Shown one piece after another: positions 1 to 5,946 of a DNA stretch of 9,440 nt. Source of the DNA: SIO4C1 sp039820425 (GTDB taxonomy: Bacteria > Cyanobacteriota > Cyanobacteriia > Phormidesmidales > Phormidesmidaceae). The stretch is taken from contig JBCBQD010000235.1 in assembly GCA_039820425.1 (NCBI GenBank), positions 1 to 9,440 on the forward strand. Direction: 5' to 3'. The first letter of the stretch is position 1; every line of letters starts with the position of its first letter. A program made the translations under genes and the position numbers. Under the pieces are notes generated by a model. The model was not told the origin of the DNA and did no database searches. It saw nothing but the letters and a program-made list of their open reading frames with translations.

Positions 1-248
1 GCTCTCTTTCATGATTGAAGGGCTAGAGCTAGAGATGCCGCCTAACACCAGCTGAAATTTCATAATGAGAATTGCTGGCATAACTAACCAATCAATTATG
101 CAGAAAGGCTGCTTTGATAGGATGTTATAGCAATCGGTACAAAACTTTGTGCGATCGCGAATCATCATCGCATTTGGGCCGAAAAGGCTTACTTGTCTTC
201 GGTTGCATCAGCGATGGGTCAAAGTTATCTATGTTTAGCCTAAGCGCA
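1..248. other. Left edge and aroB leader; possible gene fragment
   Basis: No complete gene is supported here. Frame 2 on the plus strand is open from the edge to a TGA at 53-55 (17 codons, containing MIEGLELEMPP), so this could be the last piece of an upstream gene. Equally, the minus strand is open to the edge from ATGs at 81 and 63, which would be the start of a divergent gene; neither has a clear ribosome binding site, so I cannot choose. An inverted repeat, GCATAA at 78-83 and TTATGC at 96-101, has a 12-base loop and no T-run. A second weak hairpin pairs 179-183 with 198-202. A HIP1 octamer lies at 151-158. No convincing -35/-10 pair for aroB was found. Confidence 0.35.
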
Positions 249-1364
249 ATGAAGACCGTTATTCCTGTTCCGATTCCCCACAATCCTTATGAGGTCAAGA
301 TTGCGCCCGACGGTTTGCACTATTTAGGGGCCTGGCTGGCTGGGGGAGATACGCCTCTCATCAAGGCTGGTCAAAAAATATTGCTGGTGTCCAATCCGGT
401 GGTGTTTAAGCATTATGGGGAGGCTGCGATCGCAGCCCTGACCCAGGCAGGGTATCAAGTCTGTCAGTGCATTTTGCCCGCCGGGGAACGCTACAAAACC
501 CTGCGCTCGATTGAAAAAATCCACCATGTCGCCTTTGAAAATCGCTTAGAGCGTAGCTCTGCGATGGTGGCCCTGGGCGGCGGAGTGATTGGTGATATGG
601 CTGGCTTTGCAGCCTCAACCTGGCTGCGGGGCATTGCTGTGGTGCAAGTCCCAACCACGCTGCTAGCCATGGTAGATGCATCCATCGGCGGCAAAACCGG
701 GGTCAACCACCCCCAGGGCAAAAATCTGATTGGGGCTTTTCATCAACCGCGACTGGTCTTGATCGACCCCAAGGTTCTCTCAACCCTACCCAGTCGAGAG
801 TTTCGGGCGGGCATGGCAGAGGTGATCAAATACGGGGTGATTTGGGATAAGGACTTATTTACTCAATTGGAGACCGCTAAGCGACTCGATCAGCAAAAAC
901 TGATGGGTGACGACCTGCTCCAGACCGTTTTGACCCATTCTTGCCAGGCCAAAGCCGATGTGGTCAGCCAGGACGAAAAAGAAGCCGGTCTACGCGCTAT
1001 TTTGAACTATGGTCATACGGTCGGCCACGCTGTTGAGAGCCTCACCGGCTATCGCCGGGTCAACCATGGTGAAGCTGTGGCGATTGGGATGGTGGCGGCA
1101 GGTGCGATCGCAACCAGCATGGGCTTCTGGTCCCAATCTGACACAGCCCGACAGCTCACCCTGATCGAAAAGACCAAGCTGCCCACCCAACTCCCCGAGG
1201 GGCTTAATATTGAGGATATTCTGGTCTCCCTACGCAGCGACAAAAAGGTCCAGTCCGGCACCGTTCGTTTTGTGCTTCCCAGAGGCATCGGCGAAGCCTT
1301 CGTCAGCAGCGATGTCACCGACGACATTGTGCGGCAGGCTTTGGCCCGAATGTTACCGAATTAA
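249..1364 (+). CDS. aroB: 3-dehydroquinate synthase
   Basis: This enzyme converts DAHP to 3-dehydroquinate, step two of the shikimate pathway, in the cytoplasm, using NAD and a divalent metal. The 371-residue product has the family signatures in order: the nucleotide-binding loop GGGVIGD at 110-116, PTTLLAMVDASIGGKTGVNH at 135-154, KNLIGAFHQP at 158-167, AEVIKYG at 190-196, LNYGHTVGHA at 252-261 and NHGEAVAIGM at 272-281. The three metal ligands expected for the family are present as E191, H256 and H273, spaced nearly as in the E. coli enzyme. The frame is open upstream to an ATG at 114, but the extra 45 residues are not AroB-like; the ATG at 249 gives the usual start (MKTVIPVPIPHNPYEV). An in-frame ATG at 231 is the nearest alternative. 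No strong Shine-Dalgarno precedes any of them. The protein looks intact and functional. Confidence 0.96.
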   Translation: MKTVIPVPIPHNPYEVKIAPDGLHYLGAWLAGGDTPLIKAGQKILLVSNPVVFKHYGEAAIAALTQAGYQVCQCILPAGERYKTLRSIEKIHHVAFENRLERSSAMVALGGGVIGDMAGFAASTWLRGIAVVQVPTTLLAMVDASIGGKTGVNHPQGKNLIGAFHQPRLVLIDPKVLSTLPSREFRAGMAEVIKYGVIWDKDLFTQLETAKRLDQQKLMGDDLLQTVLTHSCQAKADVVSQDEKEAGLRAILNYGHTVGHAVESLTGYRRVNHGEAVAIGMVAAGAIATSMGFWSQSDTARQLTLIEKTKLPTQLPEGLNIEDILVSLRSDKKVQSGTVRFVLPRGIGEAFVSSDVTDDIVRQALARMLPN

Positions 1365-1366
1365 TC

Positions 1367-1383
1367 GGTGGGCAATGCCCACC
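1367..1383. repeat. 17-bp palindromic repeat after aroB
   Basis: GGTGGGCAATGCCCACC has perfect 8-base arms around a single A and begins two bases after the aroB stop codon. It is followed by CTAC, a pattern that from memory is dispersed in many cyanobacterial genomes. In RNA it could fold into a short GC-rich hairpin at the 3' end of aroB mRNA. No T-run follows, so an intrinsic terminator is not supported. Confidence 0.7.
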
Positions 1384-1413
1384 CTACCCTCAAAATTCAA
1401 AACCAACCCATTC

Positions 1414-1441
1414 CCAAAATCCAAAATCCAGAATCCAAAAT
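1414..1441 (+). repeat. Heptamer tandem repeat (CCAAAAT)x4
   Basis: Four consecutive 7-bp units read CCAAAAT, CCAAAAT, CCAGAAT, CCAAAAT, ending 7 bases before the hisB start codon. Looser A-rich relatives (CAAAATT, CAAAACC) precede them from about 1391. This matches the general type of short tandemly repeated heptamers known from cyanobacteria. A related array occurs at 3393-3434 inside the hydrolase gene. The repeat occupies the place where a hisB ribosome binding site would be, and none is visible. Confidence 0.75.
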
Positions 1442-1448
1442 TCCTGCC

Positions 1449-2084
1449 ATGCAAACCCAAGATCGCCCAATCACCCCCTCCGCCCTCCCCACCCGCACCG
1501 CCACGGTCAGCCGCACCACTAAAGAAACTGATGTCCAGGTGACCCTCAATGTGGATGGTCAGGGGCAGTGCAATGCTGAGACGGGCATTCCGTTTTTAGA
1601 CCATATGCTGCATCAAATTGCCTCCCACGGGCTGTTTGATCTGGATGTGCGCGCCCAGGGCGATCTCGAGATCGACGACCACCACACCAATGAAGACGTG
1701 GGCATTACCCTAGGGATGGCCCTGCACAAAGCCCTGGGCGATCGCAAGGGGATTGTTCGGTTTGGGCATTTTGTGGCCCCGTTAGATGAGGCGCTGGTGC
1801 AGGTTTCCCTGGACTTTTCGGGTCGTCCGCACCTCAGCTGCGGGCTGGAGATCCCGACCCAGCGTGTCGGCACCTACGATACCCAGTTGGTGCGTGAGTT
1901 TTTCGTTGCTGTGGTTAACCAGAGTTTGATGACATTGCATATTCGCCAGCTCGACGGCATCAACTCTCACCACATCATCGAAGCCACCTTCAAAGCCTTT
2001 GCCCGGGCCATGCGCATGGGCACCGAAATTGATCCGCGTCGCGCCCACGCCATTCCGAGTTCCAAAGGCGTATTACAGATCTAG
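1449..2084 (+). CDS. hisB: Imidazoleglycerol-phosphate dehydratase
   Basis: HisB removes water from imidazole glycerol phosphate to give imidazole acetol phosphate in histidine synthesis. The 211-residue product is the monofunctional form, with no phosphatase domain. Visible signatures are FLDHMLHQIASHG at 49-61, DDHHTNEDVGITLG at 76-89, and SHHIIEATFKAFARA at 173-187. The paired histidines H78/H79 and H174/H175 with E82 and E178 correspond to the di-manganese site of the family. The ATG at 1449 is chosen because it gives the usual cyanobacterial N-terminus and length; the same frame is open back to a GTG at 1368, but those 27 residues are translated palindrome and heptamer repeat and are unlikely to be coding. 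The start lies 84 bases after the aroB stop, so cotranscription with aroB is possible although the pathways differ. No Shine-Dalgarno is seen. Confidence 0.96.
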   Translation: MQTQDRPITPSALPTRTATVSRTTKETDVQVTLNVDGQGQCNAETGIPFLDHMLHQIASHGLFDLDVRAQGDLEIDDHHTNEDVGITLGMALHKALGDRKGIVRFGHFVAPLDEALVQVSLDFSGRPHLSCGLEIPTQRVGTYDTQLVREFFVAVVNQSLMTLHIRQLDGINSHHIIEATFKAFARAMRMGTEIDPRRAHAIPSSKGVLQI

Positions 2085-2114
2085 GTGACAGATCCCGACA
2101 ATCATCAGTAAAAT
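2085..2114 (+). promoter_or_regulatory. Probable sigma-70-type promoter of the Uma2 gene
   Basis: GTGACA at 2085-2090 matches five of six bases of TTGACA, and TAAAAT at 2109-2114 matches five of six of TATAAT. The spacer is 18 bases. The -35 box begins directly after the hisB stop codon, and the predicted transcript would start about 30 bases before the ATG at 2153. This would let the Uma2 gene be expressed independently of aroB-hisB. It was read by eye and is not proven. Confidence 0.45.
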
Positions 2115-2152
2115 AAGTACAAAGGTACCTACCCCCAGGGTCAGGGAAGACT

Positions 2153-2824
2153 ATGACAGCCACAGTCTCTACTTCCACTCAAAGACAGATTGTCTACCCC
2201 ACAGAAGATGGCACGCCAGTGGCGGAAACCTTCGACCATCTGTATGCGCTATTGCTCACCCTGGAAGTTCTGCGGCAGTATTTACAAGGTCAGCGCGCCA
2301 CTGTCTTAGGCAATCAGTTTTTGTACTATGCCCAGGGCTTACCTAACATGCGGGTCGCCCCTGATGTCATGGTGATTTTTGATGTCGAACCGGGTGGGCG
2401 GGATAGTTACAAAATCTGGGAAGAGGGCTCGGTGCCAGCCGTCATTTTTGAAATGACCTCGAAAGGAACTCGTCAAAAAGACGAAATCAGCAAATATGAT
2501 CTCTATGAATCAATGGGGGTCCTGGAATACTGGCAATTTGACCCCAAGGGTGAATGGATTACTGATCAGTTGCGCGGCTACCGTTTAGAGGACAATAGCT
2601 ACAAACCTATCCCAGATAGCATTAGTCAGGTGCTAGGACTACGATTAGCAGCAGCAGGCACGCTCATCGAGTTCTATGAGCTAGAAACCGGAATAAAGCT
2701 TTTAATTCCCGAAGAACTTAAGGAACGAGCTGACCAGGAGGCCCAACGGGCTGATAAAGCAGAAGCCGAGTTAAAAGCACTCAAAGCAAAGCTTAAAGCT
2801 CAAGGCATTGAGTTAGATGATTAA
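2153..2824 (+). CDS. Uma2 family (DUF820) PD-(D/E)XK nuclease-like protein
   Basis: The 223-residue protein belongs to the Uma2/DUF820 family, which has a restriction-endonuclease-like fold and is present in many copies in cyanobacteria; the biological role is unknown. The nuclease core is visible: APDVMVIFDV with D71, then VIFEMTSKG with E100, followed by K114-Y115 and MGVLEYWQFDP at 121-131. These fit the PD...E-x-[ST] pattern, so the catalytic residues appear intact. Residues about 187-218 form an Ala/Glu/Lys-rich heptad stretch (ERADQEAQRADKAEAELKAL), a likely coiled coil typical of the cyanobacterial subfamily. AGGGAAG at 2143-2149 is a plausible ribosome binding site for the ATG at 2153. 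It has its own putative promoter, no obvious toxin, transposase or methylase partner, and its 3' end is duplicated in tandem. Whether it is an active nuclease is not known. Confidence 0.9.
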   Translation: MTATVSTSTQRQIVYPTEDGTPVAETFDHLYALLLTLEVLRQYLQGQRATVLGNQFLYYAQGLPNMRVAPDVMVIFDVEPGGRDSYKIWEEGSVPAVIFEMTSKGTRQKDEISKYDLYESMGVLEYWQFDPKGEWITDQLRGYRLEDNSYKPIPDSISQVLGLRLAAAGTLIEFYELETGIKLLIPEELKERADQEAQRADKAEAELKALKAKLKAQGIELDD

Positions 2825-2860
2825 GGAATTCAAGGCATTAGTTTAGATGATTAAGGAATA
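2801..2860 (+). repeat. 30-bp tandem duplication spanning the Uma2 stop codon
   Basis: Bases 2801-2830 and 2831-2860 are two copies of one 30-bp unit with 26 identical positions; three of the four differences are adjacent, at unit positions 10-12. Each copy carries the end of the gene (QGIELDD and QGISLDD) followed by TAA. Because the unit is a multiple of three, the second copy remains in the same frame beyond the first stop. It fills most of the 49-bp gap to the convergent hydrolase gene. I see no terminator hairpin in that gap. Confidence 0.9.
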
Positions 2861-2873
2861 AGGTTGGCGTTTG

Positions 2874-4517
2874 CTATGTTGGCAACTGAATGAAAGAGCC
2901 TTCGCCAGTATGAATCGTGATGGTGATAATTTTATGCTCAATTAAATGGGCCGTTTGAGGCTGAGCCCCGCTTCCTGGATTGACTGGGTAGGCCGGGAAG
3001 CAGGCTGCGCTGATACTCAGCCGGAGGGCCTGCCCTGCTTGGAGGCAAAAACAGGTGGGCTGTAGGGGGATTTTCACAGTTTCTATACCTGCTGCTGACT
3101 CAATATCTGCTGCTGACTCAATGCGGCAATATCCTTGGGTCAGGTTGTAGACGCTCCCGTCTGGCTGCACCCTCGATAGCACCGCGCACAGGTCATAGCT
3201 CACCGCATCAGCCTGACATTGCAGTGTGACGATGACCTCTCCTGCCACAGGCAGATCGGAGTCTAATAAACCCGTTGTGTAGGTCAGAACGTCGCTGCGT
3301 CCATCCATGTGAGACCGTTCGAAAGACCCGGCAGGAAAGCTGACATGACCGCCAAGGGCGGGGACGGGTCGCCAGGGGTCGTGAACGAAAGTGTCGGGGA
3401 TTGGGGATTTTAGATTGGGGATTTTAGATTTTGGGACCAGGTGCCCGTCGTCTTCTCGCATGCTGGCGAGGCCGTTGCTGGTGAGGTAGTAAGTCAGAGG
3501 CTCAGGCTGGGGCCAGGTTTTGAAGCTGCGCCATTGGTTAGTGCCCATTTCAAAAAGATGCACGGGGAGGGCTTCCAGCAGGTCATTGTCTTTGCCCTTG
3601 AGAAAGTAATCAAACCAACGTAGCTGGAGACGATCAATTGGGTTCATCGCCGCTGGGCCAAACTCTACTACGCCGACCTTGCGACTCCAGGGAATATGAC
3701 TCCAAGGGCCGATCCATAGGTGTTGTGCAAACTGACTGCGGGCATTCATTTCCTTAAATAGCCGGATATCTCCGGTAAGATAGGGGTCAAACCAGCCGCC
3801 CACATGTAGTATGGGCAGGTCTACGGCAGTCAAGTTAGGTTTGAGCGATTGCCAGTAGTCTTCGTCACCCTTGGGATGGGCCAACCAGTCATGCCAAAAC
3901 GAATCTGGGGCATATTGTTTGAGCATCTCTGGGCAGACAGGCCCGTCCAGAGGCGGATTTCTAGACGCTGCTCGCAGGGCATTAAAGGCAACGTTATCCC
4001 CTTTGAGTCGAGCGGTTTCTGCCGCTAGCTGGATGGCCCAGCCCAATCCAGCCTGGAGCCTGAGGGCTCCGTTTTCATAGGCCCAGTCGTGGTAAAGGTC
4101 GTAGCCTACCATCGCGGGAGCCAGGGCTTTGAGGGCATCAGGCCGAGCCTGGGCTGCATACAGCTGGGTCATGCCCTGATAGGAAAACCCATACATACCC
4201 ACCTGACCATTGCTGCCGGGAAGCTGCGCGGCCCACTGAACGCTGTCATAGCCGTCTTCGACTTCGTGGGCAAATAGGTCAAACTTGCCCTCCGAAGTTC
4301 CGCGCCCACGCACATCTTGAATCACGACGATATAGCCATGGGCGGCGTACCAGGTGGGATGGGCATAGACGACGGTGGATGCGATCGCACGTCCATAGGG
4401 CTGTCGCATCAGCAGCACCGGGAAAGGGCCGTCCGCCTCTGGCCTATACACATCCGCATCCAGGCGCACCCCATCGCGGGTGGTCATCGAGAGGGCTTGT
4501 CTAGAACACTTCATCAT
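2874..4517 (-). CDS. CocE/NonD family serine hydrolase (X-Pro dipeptidyl-peptidase S15-like)
   Basis: The 547-residue protein has the layout of the CocE/NonD family, which includes cocaine esterase, acyl-ester hydrolases and S15 peptidases; the natural substrate cannot be told. An alpha/beta hydrolase core begins with DGVRLDADVYRP at 15-26 and has the oxyanion-side motif QDVRGRGTSEG at 67-77. The nucleophile elbow GFSYQG gives S112, GGWFDPYLTG gives D244 and IGPWSH gives H274. This spacing is close to the cocaine esterase triad, so it should be active. A C-terminal jelly-roll domain runs from about 376 to the end. No signal peptide is seen, so it is probably cytoplasmic. The ATG at 4517 (or its neighbour at 4514) lies inside the end of rsgA, a 17-bp overlap suggesting coupled translation; M11 at 4487 is the alternative start. 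Residues 362-375 are encoded by heptamer repeats and 467-478 by a small duplication. Confidence 0.92.
   Translation of the reverse strand: MMKCSRQALSMTTRDGVRLDADVYRPEADGPFPVLLMRQPYGRAIASTVVYAHPTWYAAHGYIVVIQDVRGRGTSEGKFDLFAHEVEDGYDSVQWAAQLPGSNGQVGMYGFSYQGMTQLYAAQARPDALKALAPAMVGYDLYHDWAYENGALRLQAGLGWAIQLAAETARLKGDNVAFNALRAASRNPPLDGPVCPEMLKQYAPDSFWHDWLAHPKGDEDYWQSLKPNLTAVDLPILHVGGWFDPYLTGDIRLFKEMNARSQFAQHLWIGPWSHIPWSRKVGVVEFGPAAMNPIDRLQLRWFDYFLKGKDNDLLEALPVHLFEMGTNQWRSFKTWPQPEPLTYYLTSNGLASMREDDGHLVPKSKIPNLKSPIPDTFVHDPWRPVPALGGHVSFPAGSFERSHMDGRSDVLTYTTGLLDSDLPVAGEVIVTLQCQADAVSYDLCAVLSRVQPDGSVYNLTQGYCRIESAADIESAAGIETVKIPLQPTCFCLQAGQALRLSISAACFPAYPVNPGSGAQPQTAHLIEHKIITITIHTGEGSFIQLPT
3089..3124 (-). 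repeat. 18-bp direct duplication within the hydrolase gene
   Basis: Two adjacent 18-bp units, 3089-3106 and 3107-3124, share 16 bases (CTGCTGCTGACTCAATAT against CTGCTGCTGACTCAATGC). On the coding strand they encode ESAADI and ESAAGI at residues about 467-478, in a loop of the C-terminal domain. The unit is six codons long, so the frame is unaffected. A recent slippage duplication is the simplest explanation. Confidence 0.85.
3393..3434 (-). repeat. In-frame heptamer repeat array inside the hydrolase gene
   Basis: On the coding strand six 7-bp units run in series: CCAAAAT, CTAAAAT, CCCCAAT, CTAAAAT, CCCCAAT and a degenerate CCCCGAC. Six heptamers make 42 bp, exactly 14 codons, and encode PKSKIPNLKSPIPD at residues 362-375. 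They sit in the linker between the hydrolase core and the jelly-roll domain, so the reading frame and both domains are preserved. The units resemble those at 1414-1441. Confidence 0.88.
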
Positions 4518-5673
4518 CCAAACGCTCTAAATCGGCAACGTCTGATAGGTCGTAGCGCAGCTCTTGCAGATTTTGATTGCGGCTACGGCGGGAGACACGG
4601 CGATATTTTTTGGCTTCGAGTTTGGGTTCGTGTTGGACCTGACCGGCTTCCCCCATCTTGACCTTTTCAGCCGCCTCTGTGTCTCGGCGCTGCCCAAGGG
4701 ACTGCTGATGCTGAATAGCATCTTCTAGCAGGGTTAAATAATGATCGTAGCGCTCCCAACTGCCCCGCACCACGCAGCCCGGCTCATCCCGGTGTAAACA
4801 GTTGCTAAATTGACAGCGCCCCTTAGCCAGCCGGGCTCGAATTTCTGGAAAACAGTGCCCCAGCGCTTCGGGGGGACAGGTCATATCTGGCTGATTAAAG
4901 CCAGGGGTATCGGCGATGAATCCGGTCTCGGGTAGCTCGAATAGCTCAACGTGTCGAGTCGTGTGACGGCCTCGCCCCAACTTGCCAGACACTGCATTGG
5001 TGCGCACATCCCCTCGAGGAATCAGGCGATTGATCAGGCTTGATTTGCCGACCCCTGAGGGGCCAGCAATCACCGTAATGCGATTGTGGAACTGCCGGAT
5101 CAGCCCCAGCAGCTGATCTGTCTTGAGAAGACTGGTCATCACGGGCTCATAGCCCCACTGTTGCAGGCGATGTTGCCAGTCTGAGACCTCAGCGTCTGTG
5201 AGCAGATCGCGCTTGTTCAGGCACAGACTGACGGGGATATCCGTGGATTCTGCTTTGACCAAAAACCGGCTTAACTGCAGTGGGTCAAGGGTGGGTTGCT
5301 CAAGGGCAAACATCAGCAAAATCTGATCGGCGTTCGCCACGGGTGGGCGATCGAGGGCAGTTTTGCGGGGGGCGACAGCTGCGATCGCACCTCTGTAATC
5401 TTGCCAGTCAAACTCTTCGACCTGAACCCGATCGCCCACCAATACCTGTTGGCCTAGCTTTTTTAAGCGAGCCCGTCGGGTACACAAAATCGGCTGCGCT
5501 GAGATAGGTTTGGTTGATAAAGCTTCGGTCTCCAGGCGTACCCAATAATAATTAGCTTGACTAGCGGTGACCACGCCCCAGGCTGAGAGTGGTCTGGTGG
5601 CCGAGCTTTGCGCCGAGCTTTGCGCCGAGTTTTGCGCCGAACCGGGCTGTCTGTGGTGGCCTACCTCAGTCAC
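4501..5673 (-). CDS. rsgA: Ribosome small subunit-dependent GTPase A
   Basis: RsgA is a circularly permuted GTPase that binds the 30S subunit during late maturation and releases assembly factors on GTP hydrolysis. In the 390-residue product an OB-fold region (about 30-100) is followed by the GTPase motifs in permuted order: G4 NKRD at 153-156, G1 GPSGVGKSS at 204-212, G2 around T238/T239, and G3 DTPG at 255-258. The zinc-binding set C287, C292, H294 and C300 follows, then a basic C-terminal helix region (KKYRRVSRRSRNQ at 355-367). The start is a GTG at 5673, six bases after the stop of the upstream gene, giving a low-complexity N-terminus with repeated SAQS. A GTG at codon 34 (5574) would remove most of it and is a real alternative; neither has a good Shine-Dalgarno. 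The 3' end overlaps the hydrolase start. Confidence 0.95.
   Translation of the reverse strand: MTEVGHHRQPGSAQNSAQSSAQSSATRPLSAWGVVTASQANYYWVRLETEALSTKPISAQPILCTRRARLKKLGQQVLVGDRVQVEEFDWQDYRGAIAAVAPRKTALDRPPVANADQILLMFALEQPTLDPLQLSRFLVKAESTDIPVSLCLNKRDLLTDAEVSDWQHRLQQWGYEPVMTSLLKTDQLLGLIRQFHNRITVIAGPSGVGKSSLINRLIPRGDVRTNAVSGKLGRGRHTTRHVELFELPETGFIADTPGFNQPDMTCPPEALGHCFPEIRARLAKGRCQFSNCLHRDEPGCVVRGSWERYDHYLTLLEDAIQHQQSLGQRRDTEAAEKVKMGEAGQVQHEPKLEAKKYRRVSRRSRNQNLQELRYDLSDVADLERLDDEVF
5600..5641 (-). repeat. 12-bp tandem repeat in the 5' end of rsgA
   Basis: Three and a half copies of a 12-bp unit (plus strand GCCGAGCTTTGC) begin at 5600, 5612, 5624 and 5636. The first two copies are identical, the third differs at one base, and the last is partial. 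In the rsgA frame the unit encodes S-A-Q-S/N, giving SAQNSAQSSAQSSA at residues 12-25. This region precedes the conserved OB fold and is not part of the known catalytic architecture. Confidence 0.9.
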
Positions 5674-5679
5674 CAGAGA

Positions 5680-5910
5680 TTACTCAGGACGCCGTACAAA
5701 CACAGCAAACGACTCGTCTGGGCGGGCCTCGATTTGCTCAATTCCATAGCCCTCCATCTTCAGACTATCGGGGACCTGCTCCATCGGCTCACCGGCATCT
5801 AGCCAAACCTCCAGGAGCGATCCGGGCTGCATCTGATTGAGCTTTAGCTTGGTTCTGACAAAATTGAGTGGACAGGGAGTTCCCCTGAGGTCAAGCTTGG
5901 CATCTGCCAT
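5680..5910 (-). CDS. TusA-family sulfurtransferase / sulfur carrier protein
   Basis: The 76-residue protein has the small two-layer TusA/SirA/YeeD-like fold. The N-terminal strand and cysteine loop, LDLRGTPCPLNFVRTKL at 6-22, place the active cysteine at C13, which in this family carries a persulfide handed between sulfur-transfer proteins. The motif reads CPLN, whereas E. coli TusA has CPEP, so the second proline is replaced by asparagine. The rest (LLEVWLDAGEPMEQVPDSLKMEGYG at 32-56) fits the family, and the length is normal. It lies 36 bases downstream of dnaJ and 6 bases upstream of rsgA, which strongly suggests cotranscription. A role in tRNA thiolation, molybdenum cofactor or iron-sulfur sulfur supply is possible, but nothing here decides it. 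The ATG at 5910 is the only sensible start. Confidence 0.88.
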   Translation of the reverse strand: MADAKLDLRGTPCPLNFVRTKLKLNQMQPGSLLEVWLDAGEPMEQVPDSLKMEGYGIEQIEARPDESFAVFVRRPE

Positions 5911-5946
5911 TGTAGCGTCTACTTTCGCGCTGACATTAGCCCCAGG

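Noticed and set aside
114..248. N-terminal extension of aroB to the ATG at 114
   Set aside because: The 45 extra residues do not look like AroB, and family members begin near the ATG at 249; this is simply an open frame.
1368..1448. HisB extension from the GTG at 1368
   Set aside because: The added residues are a translation of the palindrome and heptamer repeats, with the conserved protein starting only after 1449.
3393..3434. CRISPR array or spacer-like structure
   Set aside because: The units are 7 bp and contiguous with no spacers, so this is a heptamer tandem repeat.
5567..5840. Overlapping plus-strand frames rich in repeated FAPS or CAE residues over the rsgA 5' end
   Set aside because: These are antisense reads of the 12-bp tandem repeat within rsgA and the tusA-like gene, without domain or ribosome binding site.
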